From positions 1-64,000 of the forward strand of contig CAIYPD010000061.1 of the NCBI GenBank assembly GCA_903928075.1: a DNA stretch of 64,000 nucleotides, given 5' to 3'. The notes under the pieces are model-generated. The model saw only the letters and a list, made by a program, of their open reading frames with translations, was not told where the DNA came from and searched no databases. Shown here piece by piece: positions 25,798-36,900 of the stretch. The stretch's first letter is position 1. Every line of letters starts with the position of its first letter. Origin of the DNA: Candidatus Firestoneibacteriota bacterium (lineage in GTDB: Bacteria; Oederibacteriota; D2-FULL-39-29). The translations under genes were made by a program, and so were the position numbers.

Positions 25798-27384
25798 TTA
25801 TTTACCCCGCTTAAACTTTTTGAAGACAGCTTCCGTGAACATTCTAGCTTCTTCGATTTTTAACAGCCGAGCCAGACCCAGGTAAACCGGTAAAGCCAGC
25901 GCTATGGGAAGAAATACAGTAAGTAACCTCTGGCTCAAAGTAATCTCAGGAAAAAGCACCGCCAGCCCCTCCGAAGAACCCCGGACAACAAGAGCCATTA
26001 AAGACGAAGCCAGCAGGACTTTAAAGAAAGTTTTAATAATACTTTTTCCCCCGAGCGGCCCCATAACCTTTCTCAAAAAATAAAACAAGAGTAAAAAATT
26101 CAAAAGAGTTGAAATAGTATTTGCCAGAGGCAGGGCAGCATAGCCCATGGACTCCATAAGCATAATGCTGAAAAAAATGTTTATAACTATTGCCGCAATA
26201 CCGGAAAACACCGGGATTGCCGATTTTTTCAACGCAAAAAACGCGGGCGTAAATATCTTATTTAAAGACAGTAAGGAAAGGCCCAGCGCATAATAGATCG
26301 TTATCTCTGAAGTTGCCCGGGTTGCTTCCTCCGTAAAGTTACCGTGCCGGAATAGAAGATCCGTCACCCTGTAACTCAAAGCTACCAGCCCCAGAGTCGC
26401 AGGCAGAGTAATAAACAAAGAAAGCCGGGTTGAGGTGGAGATAGTTTCCACGGCATCTTTTGTCTTCCCCTGCGAAATAAAAGAAGCAAACATCGGAAAG
26501 GAGGCCGTGGCGATGGCCACACCAAAGAGGCCGATGGGCAGCTGCATCAGCCGGAAGCCGTAGTAAATATAAGAAATTACACCGGCCCCGAGCAGGGAAG
26601 CAAGAAAAGTATTTACGAATACTACATTTATCTGGCCTACGGAATTAGAAAAGATTGCCGGCGCCATCATTCTTGCCATCTGGCGGATGCCGGGCTCTTT
26701 AAAGTTTACTTTAAATTTAAATTTGAAACCTTTTTTATAAATTACAGGCAGTTGAATAAGAAGCTGGAGCAGGCCTGAAAAAAGAGCCCCATAGGACCAA
26801 ACCAGCACCTGTGCTTCCGGTTTACCGGAAAAAAGAGGACAGAGCTGCCAGCCTGTTATTATCATTACAATATTGCCGGCAGCAGGAGCAAGTGCCGGTA
26901 CGGTAAAATGCCCCTCCGAATTCAACATTCCCATAATTACGGTGGCAAAACCCATGAAGGCAATAAAAGGAAAAAGTATCCGGGTCAATAAAACTGCCAG
27001 GCGCACACCCTCCATAAGAAAACCGGGCGCAATAACCTTAATAAGAAAAGGCGTAAAGAGATAAACGAGAATTATCAAAACAGAAAAAAGGATGCATAAA
27101 ACAGAGATAACAACATTGGCAAGCCGGTAGCCTTCTTCCCTGCCACCTTTGTTTATGTAGTCCATAAATGCAGGCACAAAAGCAGAGCTTAGCGCGCCTT
27201 CAGCCAGGAGGTCCCGGAACATATTAGGTATCCGGTAAGCGACATAAAATGCATCGGAAATCAGCCCGGTTCCAAATAAAGCGGCATTTAGCTGGTCCCG
27301 AATAAGCCCGAGAATCCGGCTTAGACCGGTTGCCAGGGTCATTATCCCCGCCGATTTCCCTATTATTTTTGTCTTTTCGTTCAA
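25798..27384 (-). CDS. murJ: Lipid II flippase MurJ
   Basis: Moves lipid II across the inner membrane for peptidoglycan synthesis. The 528 residues form about 14 hydrophobic helices of the MVF fold. The N-terminal signature TLATGLSRILGLIRDQLNAALFG and LLAEGALSSAFVPAF are those of MurJ. No Wzx-type features. The downstream amidohydrolase gene follows immediately (the next ATG is 1 base before this stop). The plus-strand rpsT gene lies 260 bases upstream. Essential gene in most bacteria. Confidence 0.95.
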   Translation of the reverse strand: MNEKTKIIGKSAGIMTLATGLSRILGLIRDQLNAALFGTGLISDAFYVAYRIPNMFRDLLAEGALSSAFVPAFMDYINKGGREEGYRLANVVISVLCILFSVLIILVYLFTPFLIKVIAPGFLMEGVRLAVLLTRILFPFIAFMGFATVIMGMLNSEGHFTVPALAPAAGNIVMIITGWQLCPLFSGKPEAQVLVWSYGALFSGLLQLLIQLPVIYKKGFKFKFKVNFKEPGIRQMARMMAPAIFSNSVGQINVVFVNTFLASLLGAGVISYIYYGFRLMQLPIGLFGVAIATASFPMFASFISQGKTKDAVETISTSTRLSLFITLPATLGLVALSYRVTDLLFRHGNFTEEATRATSEITIYYALGLSLLSLNKIFTPAFFALKKSAIPVFSGIAAIVINIFFSIMLMESMGYAALPLANTISTLLNFLLLFYFLRKVMGPLGGKSIIKTFFKVLLASSLMALVVRGSSEGLAVLFPEITLSQRLLTVFLPIALALPVYLGLARLLKIEEARMFTEAVFKKFKRGK

Positions 27385-27519
27385 GTCTTATCCTCCCCGC
27401 CTGAACCAAAGGATTTGCGGGTAAACCGACCTCTCGTTTATTACATTATCTGCCAAAGATGTCCTTGAGAAACCTTGCCTATCTTCGGACCTTTTAGGCG
27501 TATAATTCTTACTTTTTTT

Positions 27520-27557
27520 ACTTGCCAAGCATCCAATCCTCTAACCCTCCAAACATC
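27520..27557. repeat. Degenerate repeat family B, copy 1
   Basis: CTTGCCAAGCATCCAATCCT and onward is a diverged copy of 56174-56201. It lies between murJ and rpsT, just before the rpsT promoter. The rest of 27385-27519 shows nothing else recognisable. Confidence 0.6.
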
Positions 27558-27569
27558 AAGCAAATTGCC

Positions 27570-27598
27570 TTGACTAGGGCCCTTATTTTTGCTATATT
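27570..27598 (+). promoter_or_regulatory. Sigma-70 promoter for rpsT
   Basis: TTGACT (27570-27575), 17-base spacer, TATATT (27593-27598). Expected start near 27605, with a roughly 40-base leader. Confidence 0.8.
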
Positions 27599-27643
27599 AC
27601 TCGGGTATTATATTGACGAACACAAAATCTATGGAGGTGTAAG

Positions 27644-27901
27644 TTGCCGTTATTAAAATCTTCGATAAAAGCAGCAAGAAAGACCAGGAAAATGACGCTT
27701 GTTAACAGGTCAGCCAAGCAAAAATTAAGGACAACCGAGAAACACCTTCTAAGTTTAAAAGACTATGAAGTCGCGGCCAAGTTGCTAAAAACACTTATTC
27801 CTTCAATCCAAAGAGCAACCCTTAAGAATCTTCTCCCGAAAAATACCGGTGCGAGAAAGATATCCAGATACACAAAGTTTGTAAAATCACTTAAGAAGTA
27901 G
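27644..27901 (+). CDS. rpsT: 30S ribosomal protein S20
   Basis: S20 binds 16S rRNA early in 30S assembly. 85 residues, very basic, starting PLLKSSIKAARKTRKMTLVN, then RSAKQKLRTTEKHL and RATLKNLLPKNTGARKISRYTKF: the classical S20 pattern with K/R runs and a C-terminal helix. The start is TTG at 27644-27646, preceded by GGAGG. One gene between its own promoter and a terminator at 27920-27958. It stands opposite the minus-strand operons around it. Confidence 0.96.
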   Translation: MPLLKSSIKAARKTRKMTLVNRSAKQKLRTTEKHLLSLKDYEVAAKLLKTLIPSIQRATLKNLLPKNTGARKISRYTKFVKSLKK

Positions 27902-27919
27902 CATTATTTAGTTTTTTAT

Positions 27920-27958
27920 AAAGCCGTTGGATTAAAACTCCTGCGGCTTTTCTATTTT
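27920..27958 (+). terminator. rpsT terminator
   Basis: AAAGCCG (27920-27926) pairs with CGGCTTT (27944-27950), an inner GGA/TCC pair adds to the stem, and TTCTATTTT follows. Confidence 0.75.
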
Positions 27959-27988
27959 GATACCTTGCCGGAGAGATAATTTGTTTCC

Positions 27989-28996
27989 TTATTTCTCCAG
28001 CATTGAGTAAACCATCTTTTCCATTATCTGCACAGGTAACTTGCCGCTGCCGGCACCGCCTTTTGCTTCGTCATCCGCTATTGCAAGCGCCTTAAAATAT
28101 CTGCTTAGAGTTTTCTCGTCCATTTTTTTTGCTTCTATTATAAAATCACCGACAAAATAGGGACTAACCCCAAGCCGATGGGCCATAGCATCTCCGGCTG
28201 AAAGCCCCTCACGCAAGAGAGCCCTGGTCATCCAAACCTTTTTAAAATGAGAGTAGACCGCCCCGACAACCAGTGGTCCGGCGTAGCCGTCTGCATAAAA
28301 TATTTCATTGAGTAGTTTCAAGGCTCTTAACAAATTTTTTCCTGTAATAGCATTTATAAGATCAAAAACGCTTTTGACATCGACCCCGCTTACGAGGAAA
28401 AGAACATCACTTTCTTCTATATTTTTTTTCTGACCAATATACAGACCTATCTTTTCAATCTCCGAATCAAGGTCCCGCATATTACTTCCTACCCTTTCCA
28501 CCATAATATCACAGGCCTCGTCGGATATACTTTTCCCAAGCTGAGTGAATTTTTTTCTGACCTCAGCAGCGAGATCTTTCGCATACAGCCGGTAATAGGT
28601 GTCAGGTGTTATAATTTTACACAGATTTTTATACTGGGCTATATCAAGAAAATCGGTTTTTTTCACATCTTTGGTAACCAGAATAAGGACTGTATACTCA
28701 GCAGGGTCTTCGACATATTCTTGCAGCTCTTTTTTTAATTCTTTGGCGAGATTTTCGAAATTGCGGAGCACGACTACGCGCTTGTCGGCAAGAAAGGGAA
28801 CAGTGTTTACGGCAGAGTCAAAGTCAAAGATAAAATCTTTTTGACCGGCGCAATCCTGGTCCAGGTAGTTTAAATCACGGTTCTCGGCGGGCATTGTTTT
28901 TTTTACTACTTCTTTAATCTTCTTTTCCTTGTTATACTCGTCATTCCCCGCAACAAGATAGACCGGTGAAACCGGCCTAGTAATTTTCCCAGCCAT
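27989..28996 (-). CDS. holA: DNA polymerase III subunit delta
   Basis: Clamp-loader subunit that opens the sliding clamp. 335 residues from the chosen ATG at 28994-28996 (MAGKITRPVSPVYLVAGNDE); the frame extends upstream but the added residues are antisense-like and not in HolA. Typical segments: YLVAGNDEYNKEKKIKEVVK, ADKRVVVLRNFENLAKELKK, YVEDPAEYTVLILVTKDV, and the C-terminal ERVGSNMRDLDSEIEKI and GAVYSHFKKVW. Overlaps the lptE stop by 20 bases. The order leuS, lptE, holA matches the E. coli region. The nadD that follows in E. coli is absent. Confidence 0.9.
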   Translation of the reverse strand: MAGKITRPVSPVYLVAGNDEYNKEKKIKEVVKKTMPAENRDLNYLDQDCAGQKDFIFDFDSAVNTVPFLADKRVVVLRNFENLAKELKKELQEYVEDPAEYTVLILVTKDVKKTDFLDIAQYKNLCKIITPDTYYRLYAKDLAAEVRKKFTQLGKSISDEACDIMVERVGSNMRDLDSEIEKIGLYIGQKKNIEESDVLFLVSGVDVKSVFDLINAITGKNLLRALKLLNEIFYADGYAGPLVVGAVYSHFKKVWMTRALLREGLSAGDAMAHRLGVSPYFVGDFIIEAKKMDEKTLSRYFKALAIADDEAKGGAGSGKLPVQIMEKMVYSMLEK

Positions 28997-29501
28997 AGAT
29001 GACCCTGTTAACAATACCCTCGGCCAGACTACGGTAAATTCTCTGCCTGGCGGCAAACTCGGTTTCTATATTAGTCCCCGAGACCATAAAAGTGGTAGCG
29101 CCCCCGGAAAGACCGCCAACCTCTTTTTGCTCCCATTCCATTTTGCCTGTTTGAAGATTTGTATATTTAATATCGAGGATTATCTTTACACGATAAGAAA
29201 TAATAACACCGTTAACATCATAGGCTAGCGGTTGCAGCTGGTATTGTCTCAAGGTTCCCTCTATTAGCGCATCCGCCTGACTTTTTTGCACCACCTGCAG
29301 GCGCCCGTCTATTAAAAACTGTTTTATTATAATATCTGTTATATCTGTATCTATACCATATTGTGAGGTACCATTACTAACCACCGGTATGGCTATTTTC
29401 TTAATAGAAGACGCTATTTTCGGCTTCATAGATGAACACCCTGAAATAAGCAATGCCCCGGTAAACATAGCGGTCATAAATAAATATGATATTTTTTTCA
29501 T
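28977..29501 (-). CDS. lptE: LPS-assembly lipoprotein LptE
   Basis: Outer-membrane lipoprotein that plugs the LptD barrel and helps deliver LPS to the surface. The lipobox is ALLISGC with C22, after the signal MKKISYLFMTAMFTG. The mature part has the LptE alternating pattern: AIPVVSNGTSQYGIDTDITD, ADALIEGTLRQYQLQPLAYD, and IEWEQKE-like strands. The family varies strongly in sequence, so the call leans partly on synteny with holA (overlapping) and leuS (upstream, behind an inserted GGDEF gene), as in enterobacteria. Its own promoter appears at 29525-29553. Diderm envelope is implied. Confidence 0.85.
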   Translation of the reverse strand: MKKISYLFMTAMFTGALLISGCSSMKPKIASSIKKIAIPVVSNGTSQYGIDTDITDIIIKQFLIDGRLQVVQKSQADALIEGTLRQYQLQPLAYDVNGVIISYRVKIILDIKYTNLQTGKMEWEQKEVGGLSGGATTFMVSGTNIETEFAARQRIYRSLAEGIVNRVIYGWENY

Positions 29502-29524
29502 AGTTCCTCCCTGCTAATATACCT

Positions 29525-29553
29525 ATTGTACTTATATTTTAACGAGATTTCAA
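29525..29553 (-). promoter_or_regulatory. Sigma-70 promoter for lptE-holA
   Basis: On the minus strand TTGAAA (29548-29553), 17-base spacer, TACAAT (29525-29530). Expected start near 29518, with GGGAGG as the lptE ribosome site. Confidence 0.75.
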
Positions 29554-29691
29554 CAACATACTCCCCTACACCGGAATATGTTTTGTGCGCTAAGTAATCA
29601 GTTGCGGAAAGGATTAAGTAAATTTTTAAACGCCGCAATTCATTATCACTCATAGCACTATTTTATTATTCATAAAACAAAATATTCAAAA

Positions 29692-31104
29692 CTAATTAAG
29701 ATATGCGATCTTGTTTTTACCTGTCTGCTTTGCTTTATAGAGACCTTGATCAGCAACAACTATAACCTCTTCCGCTGATTTACCGTCCTTAGGGTAATAG
29801 GCATAGCCTATGCTCATAGTGACTTTTACTCTGTCCATGTAACCGGTAAATTCGGCATCCGTACTGCTTTTTATATTTTCAAGAAAACCTGGCAGGTCTT
29901 CATTATTGCCTTCCCGTAAAACAACAAATTCATCGCCACCATAACGGGCAAGAAGGCAATCTTTAAATTCCCTTTTTAAAATACCTGCCAATTTTCGAAG
30001 ATAGATATTTCCTGACATATGTCCGTAAGTGTCGTTATAGGCCTTGAAATTATCCAGGTCTATCATTATGACCGCAAAATCTCTGTTTTCCGCAATTTTA
30101 TTGTCAGCTTGTTCAAGAAAATAACCATAGTTGTAAAGTTCCGTTAATCTGTCTGAGTTTGCAAGATTTTTTATTTGTTCATAAAGCCTGTCTCGTTCCA
30201 AAGCAATGGCAAATTCTCCGGCCAGCGTCATAAACAAGTCCTGATCCTGAGAGAAGAATTTTTCAAAACTAACAGGCTCTATTCTTAAAAAACCCGAAGC
30301 TTTCTTCTCCCTTGTCTGAGGAAAATAGATATAGCGCTCGCCTCTGTAAACTTCGCTTTTATTGATGAGTCTTTCCACTATCTCCGGCTCCAGGTCTCTC
30401 GCAACCACCTCCGTACCGGCGCGAAGAAGCTTAAAGGTTGCCGTGTTTTCATTAAATACCCCTATCTCCCAATCCGAAACAACCTCCATCTTCTTAAAAA
30501 ACGGTTCCAGAAGTTTTACCATAACATTGTAATCCATATTTTCGTTCACAACATCCGTTATAGCCAGAATAAGCCGGAGATCCTTGACATGTGATTCTTC
30601 TTTCTTTACGGTCTCCGAGAGAAAGCCGGTAAAAAGTCCCACTACAAAAAGAAATGGTATTCTCATATAAATATTAGCGTCATAAAGATTTACATCCGCA
30701 TCTTTTTTCATTATGATCCAGAAATAAAGAAGAGAGGCTACAACGGTCGCAATAATACTTGCTTTCAGATCCTTTCCCAGAGCCGTAATTACTATCACAA
30801 GAAAATAGAGGAGAAAAAAATCAGTACTACCGCTCTTGGTTAGATATATGGCCAGAGTCACAAAAACAATGTCCCCCAAAAAAACAAAATAACGAAAGTT
30901 TCTGCTTTTAAAAAATTCGGGGCTCAAAAAATAGAGAAATATATTTGAAAGTATAAAAAATAGCACCAGAGCATTAATATAGTTGACCTCTGTAAATACG
31001 CTGTGTTCAGCCGAAAAAACAGCCATATAGCCGGCGGCAATGACTATCAGCCAGCGCAGGTTAAGGAAGTTGTATTTAAATTGGCTTATCTCGTTTTCTT
31101 TCAT
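29692..31104 (-). CDS. Membrane diguanylate cyclase (GGDEF)
   Basis: Makes c-di-GMP from GTP. 470 residues: residues about 15-165 form five to six membrane helices, residues 170-300 a GAF-like region ([20 protein letters not shown]), and the GGDEF domain runs from about 312 with [32 protein letters not shown] and [10 protein letters not shown] (GGDEF at 389-393). Catalytic residues are intact. The usual RxxD inhibitory site upstream is not evident (the segment reads [12 protein letters not shown]). It overlaps leuS by four bases (ATGA) and separates it from lptE, so c-di-GMP synthesis is tied to the transcription of a housekeeping operon. Confidence 0.92.
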   Translation of the reverse strand: MKENEISQFKYNFLNLRWLIVIAAGYMAVFSAEHSVFTEVNYINALVLFFILSNIFLYFLSPEFFKSRNFRYFVFLGDIVFVTLAIYLTKSGSTDFFLLYFLVIVITALGKDLKASIIATVVASLLYFWIIMKKDADVNLYDANIYMRIPFLFVVGLFTGFLSETVKKEESHVKDLRLILAITDVVNENMDYNVMVKLLEPFFKKMEVVSDWEIGVFNENTATFKLLRAGTEVVARDLEPEIVERLINKSEVYRGERYIYFPQTREKKASGFLRIEPVSFEKFFSQDQDLFMTLAGEFAIALERDRLYEQIKNLANSDRLTELYNYGYFLEQADNKIAENRDFAVIMIDLDNFKAYNDTYGHMSGNIYLRKLAGILKREFKDCLLARYGGDEFVVLREGNNEDLPGFLENIKSSTDAEFTGYMDRVKVTMSIGYAYYPKDGKSAEEVIVVADQGLYKAKQTGKNKIAYLN

Positions 31105-33593
31105 AACACCACCCAGTTAATTAATTTATCCTGAACATATATGATTTTTACAACTTTTTTTCCCGCTATAGCGGCAATAACCGTTGGGAGAATTCCGGCC
31201 CGGGCAAGCGCCTCTTCTTTAGAGGTGCCTGCGGAAATGATTATTCTTCCCCTCAATTTCCCGTTTACCTGGACAGGCACTTCCTTTTCTTCCGCTATCA
31301 CAAAAGCAGGATCAAATTCCGGTAATCTGTTTAAAAATATACTTTCTTTATGACCCAGGCGTTCCCATAACTCCTCGCAAATATGCGGCGTAAAAGGAGC
31401 AAGAAGTAGAAGTATATCTTCGGAAGACAGTCTGAGCAAAGCTCTGTATTCCTTTGAGTTTTTTTGCTCCTCCGAAGGTTCAAAAGCATAAAGAAAATTA
31501 ACAAACTCCATGAGAGCGGCTATTGCCGTATTAAAATGAAATTCTCTCTCTACATCTTCTTTTACTTTTTTAATGGTTTTATTCAGAGTAATATAGAAAG
31601 CCTTGAGTTCTTTAGGAAGTTGTTTTGGCACGACAGGCCCGGCATCTTTTATAAGCGGCAGGGTATTATCTATAAACCTTTCTATGCGGCCTAAAAATCT
31701 CCATATACCTTCAATTCCTTTATCGTTCCATTCCATTTCTTTTTCCGGAGGGGCTGCAAACAGAACAAAACCCCTGACCGTATCGGCTCCATATTTCTCT
31801 ATCAAAGGGTCGGCTTCCACGGTATTCCCTTTGGATTTGCTCATAACTTGCCCGTCTTTGAGAACCATACCCTGCGTAAAAAGGTTCACAAAGGGTTCGT
31901 CAAAGTTTATAAGTTTAAGATCAAAAAGAAACTTCGTAAAAAACCTGGCGTAAAGCAAATGCAGTATAGCGTGTTCTATTCCTCCGACATATTGGTCAAC
32001 AGGCATCCAGTACTTTATTTTTTCAATATCAAAAGCCGCATTGTCATTTTTTGGGTCACAGAATCTGAGAAAGTACCAGGAAGAGCAGATAAAAGTGTTC
32101 ATGGTATCCGTCTCTCTTTTACCCGCACCGCCGCACTTGGGGCAGGGCACTTCTACAAATTCTTTTATGGCAGCCAGAGGAGAAACCCCGCCTTTTGGTT
32201 GAAAATCAGCAACAAACGGAAGTTTTACCGGCAAATCTTTCTCCGGCACCGGGACGATGCCGCATTTATCGCAATAAATCACAGGTATGGGGGCACCCCA
32301 GTAACGCTGCCGGGAAATCAACCAGTCACGCAGCTTAAAGTTTATTGTTTTTTTGCCAATTTTGTTCTTTTCGGCGTATTCAGACATCAAAGCAATAGCT
32401 TCTGTATTTTTCTTCCCGTCAAATTCTCCTGAATTTACCTGAATACCTTCGGAAATATAGGCCTCGGTTAAATCCGCTGCCGGCCGCCCGTTGTTATCAG
32501 GCTTTTGAATAACCACTTTGACCGGAAGATTGTATTTTTTCGCAAAATCAAAATCTCTCTGATCATGGGCCGGAACCGCCATAACCGCGCCCGTGCCATA
32601 TTCCATAATCACATAGTTGACCGCATAGACGGGCACCCTTTCGCCATTAAACGGATTTATGGCATAAGCCCCGATAAACAAACCTTCCTTCTCGGTAAGG
32701 TCAGAGGTCCTGGAGATTTCCGACTGTCTTTTAAGTTTAGCCGCAAACTCTTTAAGCGGCGCCTCATATTTTGTGCCTCTTGCAAGTTTTTGCGCTAAAG
32801 GATGCTCCGGGGCTATAACCAGGTAGGTAACGCCAAAAATAGTATCCACCCGCGTCGTATAGACAGAAATTTTTTCTCCGGCGGGGGAGTTTTCAATTTT
32901 AAAATCCAGTTCCACACCATAGGATTTGCCTATCCAATTCTCCTGCATTATTTTTACTTTTTCCGGCCAGCCTTTCAATTTTTTTATATCGTCTAGCAGC
33001 CTATCGGAGTAATCCGTGATTTTGAAGAACCATTGCTCGAGTTCTTTTTGTGCTACCTCCGTCTTACAACGCCAGCATACCCCGTCTACAACCTCTTCAT
33101 TAGCCATTACAGTTAAGCACTTTGGGCACCAGTTTGCTTTTTTAGTCTTCTTATATGCCAACCCCTTCTCAAGAAACTTTAGAAACAACCACTGGGACCA
33201 TTTATAATAATCCGGAGCGCAGGTTGTGATCTCCCGGCTCCAATCATAGCAGATGCCTATTTTTTTGAGTTGTTTTTTCATTACCTCTATGTTCTTATCG
33301 GTCCATTCTCCGGGATGAATGTTGTTCTTTATCGCGGCATTCTCCGCCGGTAAACCAAAAGCGTCCCAACCCATGGGATGAAGGACATTAAAGCCCTGCA
33401 TTTTTTTATACCTTGAGATAACATCCCCTATAATATAGTTTTTACAATGCCCCATATGCAGCCAGCTGCCGGAGGGATACGGAAACATCATCAAAACATA
33501 ATATTTAATTTTTTTTGAATAATCATCAGCTTGGAAAAGTTCCCGGGCAGCCCACAATTCCTGCCATTTTTTATCAAGTGTGTTACTTATCAC
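31101..33593 (-). CDS. leuS: Leucyl-tRNA synthetase
   Basis: Charges tRNA-Leu. 830 residues. The HIGH-type motif is HMGH in [20 protein letters not shown] (residues about 41-58), and the KMSKS-type motif is MSKSKGN near residue 580. A zinc-binding WCPKCLTVM...CWRCK region (residues about 155-178) and the editing (CP1) domain with [19 protein letters not shown] are seen. Start is GTG at 33591-33593, overlapping the FmdB-like gene by 11 bases. Length is close to other bacterial LeuRS. Editing is presumably intact. Confidence 0.96.
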   Translation of the reverse strand: MISNTLDKKWQELWAARELFQADDYSKKIKYYVLMMFPYPSGSWLHMGHCKNYIIGDVISRYKKMQGFNVLHPMGWDAFGLPAENAAIKNNIHPGEWTDKNIEVMKKQLKKIGICYDWSREITTCAPDYYKWSQWLFLKFLEKGLAYKKTKKANWCPKCLTVMANEEVVDGVCWRCKTEVAQKELEQWFFKITDYSDRLLDDIKKLKGWPEKVKIMQENWIGKSYGVELDFKIENSPAGEKISVYTTRVDTIFGVTYLVIAPEHPLAQKLARGTKYEAPLKEFAAKLKRQSEISRTSDLTEKEGLFIGAYAINPFNGERVPVYAVNYVIMEYGTGAVMAVPAHDQRDFDFAKKYNLPVKVVIQKPDNNGRPAADLTEAYISEGIQVNSGEFDGKKNTEAIALMSEYAEKNKIGKKTINFKLRDWLISRQRYWGAPIPVIYCDKCGIVPVPEKDLPVKLPFVADFQPKGGVSPLAAIKEFVEVPCPKCGGAGKRETDTMNTFICSSWYFLRFCDPKNDNAAFDIEKIKYWMPVDQYVGGIEHAILHLLYARFFTKFLFDLKLINFDEPFVNLFTQGMVLKDGQVMSKSKGNTVEADPLIEKYGADTVRGFVLFAAPPEKEMEWNDKGIEGIWRFLGRIERFIDNTLPLIKDAGPVVPKQLPKELKAFYITLNKTIKKVKEDVEREFHFNTAIAALMEFVNFLYAFEPSEEQKNSKEYRALLRLSSEDILLLLAPFTPHICEELWERLGHKESIFLNRLPEFDPAFVIAEEKEVPVQVNGKLRGRIIISAGTSKEEALARAGILPTVIAAIAGKKVVKIIYVQDKLINWVVL

Positions 33594-33975
33594 CTTTTGA
33601 CTCCTTTTTTACAGGTACACTTTCTTTTTTTGATTTTTCCTGTTTTGAACTTTCTTTTTTTGCTTGTTCCGAACTTCCGTCCTTCCGCCCTTCCGAACTT
33701 CCGGTCGCGGCCTTACGGCCTCGGCCTTCCTCTCCTACACTCTTAGCTGACTCTTCAACCTTCGACTTTCCCAATTCTCCGGAAGCCCCTTCAGTTTTCT
33801 TGCCGTAATCATTAACATAAAATCCTGAGCCTTTAAAAACAAAACCTACCCGCATCGCGGGAAGCTTTACGGCTCTATTTCCGCATTTTTCGCATTTCTC
33901 CGTTTTTACATTTTTTGTCTGAAGAACTTCAAAGACATTGCCGCATTTCGAGCATTTGTAATCATAAATTGGCAT
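33583..33975 (-). CDS. FmdB-family zinc-ribbon protein with a low-complexity tail
   Basis: The N-terminal [20 protein letters not shown] (residues 1-20) followed by [14 protein letters not shown] gives the CxxC pairs of the FmdB/Zn-ribbon family (small putative regulators). After about residue 62 the sequence is low complexity, with an odd Ser/Glu/Lys-rich tail ([17 protein letters not shown] and [13 protein letters not shown]). The DNA for part of this tail (33669-33703) is a CTTCCG-rich stretch matching intergenic repeat family C, so the tail may come from repeat invasion or read-through (inference). The family often has such a variable tail, but the DNA match is unusual. It overlaps the leuS start by 11 bases. 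Confidence 0.85.
   Translation of the reverse strand: MPIYDYKCSKCGNVFEVLQTKNVKTEKCEKCGNRAVKLPAMRVGFVFKGSGFYVNDYGKKTEGASGELGKSKVEESAKSVGEEGRGRKAATGSSEGRKDGSSEQAKKESSKQEKSKKESVPVKKESKGDK
33669..33703. repeat. Degenerate repeat family C, copy inside a coding region
   Basis: Units of CTTCCG, with CTTCCGCCCT (33682-33691) identical to 56139-56148. It is in frame in the FmdB-like gene. Confidence 0.5.
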
Positions 33976-33994
33976 TTTTACCTTTTCACATTTT

Positions 33995-36900
33995 TTATGA
34001 CATTAAACTTTTAATGTCTTTTTCAAGAATTGTAGACTTCATTATCTTTTTCCCGGCCAGGAATTCCTGATCCTTTTTCTCATCGTTATTAAAGAAAATT
34101 ATTCTTTCCGCGAATTTGGGGTCGCCTTTCTTTATGGACTCAAAGAATTCCTTATAATCGCCGTCTGCCAAATTTACATTCAAAACAACATTTCTGTAAT
34201 TTCCGAGCGATAATTTTTGTTTGGCAAGCTTTACATTTCTCGCTATGTAAACGCTATAACCCATATTGTAAAGACTGTCGCCAAAAATCTTTATTATCTC
34301 CCCCTGATCATCAACAACAAGAAGATTGTTTTCTTGTTCCATCTCTTTTTGGACTGTGTTTGCATCCTGCGCCTGTTCTGCCTTTGCTCCGGCCTCAGAA
34401 TTATCTGTATTTTCCTGTAAAACTTTTGCTGCGTTCAGCTCATTAAGGGCTTGCGTTTTTTCGGCTTTTACTTCTTCCAATTCTTTGCTCAGAACTTCGT
34501 ATTGTTTCATAGCCGCATCCCGCTCCGCTTTTAACCGGCCGGCATCCAATTCCAGCTCTTTTATCTTTTCTTTTGTCTGCTGCTGGCTTTCCCCGACTTT
34601 TTGCATAAGTGACTGTGCTTGTTTGTCGGTTTCTTTTTTTCTACCCTCTACCAGAGTAAGCGCTTCCTTTACCTGTCTGTTCTCGTTCATAAGAAGAACA
34701 TACTTATGCTCAAGTTCCTGTTTGGCCATTTCCAGTTCTTTAACTTTCCTGTCGGTTTCCAGGCGTTTAGTAGCGTCAGAAACCGTGTTTAGCACTTTCT
34801 GCTGGCCTGAAGCCGCAACCTCGGCAAGCTGTTTAGCCAGCTCCGCCTTCTCCTTGTTTAAAGTCTTAATAGCCGACTCCAGTTGATTTACACTGTCCTC
34901 ATGCCCGGAGATAATTTTCTTCATTTTAGCAGCCGGGATGAACTCCGCAGGATCTCCCGCTTTCACTTCTGCAGCTTTAATTTTGTTCTCAAGTTCCTGT
35001 ATTTTAAGAACATAGTTCTTTTTTTCTATTTCTAGACGGGTATTAACTTCTTGTACCGGAATAAATTTAGAAGGATCCAGCTCGACAAGCTTAACAGAAT
35101 CAGTTTTGATTTTATTTTCCAGCTCTACTATACGCGCTGCGCCTACATTGACTTGTTTATTTAATTCTTCTATTTTCCGGGACTGCCCCTTCTTTTCCTC
35201 TTCAAACTTATTTACCAGAGTATTGGCCAAATTACGGCCTTCGTTTTCAAGTAACTCAATCTTTTGTTCTAGCTCCCCGTTTTGTTTCTTTAATTGCTCA
35301 AAACTGTTTTTAAAGCCGTCATTGCTCCTTTGCACTTCGCCCAGCCGCTGCGCAAGACGCTGCTGTTCTTCAAGCTGCCCTGCACTCCCCGTCACACTCA
35401 ATTCCTTTACCCGCTCATTTAGCTTTATTTTTTCTAATTGAGCTTCTTTGAGCCCGGCTTCCAGTTCAGCTCTTGACTTTTCGAATTCCTTTAATTTTTC
35501 AATAAAACTTTGCCCGTCGGCCTCAAGCCTGGATTTATATTCTTCAAGACTTATGTATTTACTGAGATCAACGGCCGGCACCTGCCGGGAGGCCTGACTT
35601 TGAATTATTAGTTTGTGATTCTCTTCCGTTTTATCCTGCATCCTGCGTTCAGTTTCCTCTTTTTCTATTTCGAGTTCTTTTATTCTTAAATTAAGGGTTT
35701 TTCTTTCGGAATCAAACTGGTCATTTATTTCCTTGGCGTGAATATATTTTGAAAACCCGACTTCCGGCGCCGGTCTGGACCTGCTCTGCGCCAATTTGAG
35801 CTCTTCGGTACTTTTTTCCAGCAGAACGGACAACTCCTCATTCCTGGAATTGAGTTCTGCAATCTTTGCTGCAAAAACCTCCTGCTCTTGCGGAGTCAAG
35901 GCAGGTCTTTCCACGCTCTCCTCAAGCATATTGTCTTTTGTCGAAGCCAGAGCGCGCTTTTCGTTCCGGGAAGTGAAACCGGCCAGAATTACCATCAATA
36001 ATACAGAAAGTGCCATTGCTACAATCCCGGCCTTCAGTGCAAAAAAGTTGATGCTCCCTTTTTGCGCCTTAATGGTTGTTGTTGAGACGGCCGCCGATTT
36101 TTCCAGATTGGCCGCAGGAATGAAAAGACCGAAAGTAAATCCGCCAGTACGCAGGGGGAAATGCACAAAGTAATACTCATTTTTTCCCAGCTGTAAACTC
36201 TCTATTCCGCCGAGAGCATCGTCGGCGGCGGTGTTATCCCAGAACCGGGGATCTATAACACGGGCCAGAGAACTCTTAAATTTTTCCGTACCGTATTTTT
36301 TCAGTTCCGCCTGCAAAGGATTATCCGCGCTGACTTTGAGCTGGTCATAGCCGTAAATTGACGAGGCAACCAGCAGGCCGCTTTTTGAGATCAAGACTGG
36401 AAAAGTATCGTCGTAGCCGAATTTCTTCACCTGATCCTTGCCTATGAGCATCTCAAGAAGTTTTTGGACTGAAAGATCCATACCCAGGACGCCCTTATAA
36501 GCTTCGTCAAGATAGAGCGGCATAAAATAGGAGACCATCCAACAGCCATTTTCTCTGCTCCAGTACGGTTCACTCCAGATCTCCAGCCGGGTTTTATTTG
36601 ATTTCGGCCCCGCAATGGTATAAGGAGAATTCTCTTCGTTAACAAAGAGAGAGTCGGGCCTTACTTTATAATTACCTACGGTAAACATACCCGCTTTTAT
36701 CAGATTGTCCGCCGCCGACACCCAGGGAAATTTTCTTAATGCGGTATCAGTCATTACATAAACGGAACTGACTACGGCGCCGTTCGGATTTTCTTTTGAC
36801 ATCAGGTTTCTTTTTCCCAGAAGCAGGGTGCTGTCAAGATAGGCTCCGATAACAGGGATTCTCCCTTCTTTTGAAACGGTTTTATACGCCCCGCAGACAA

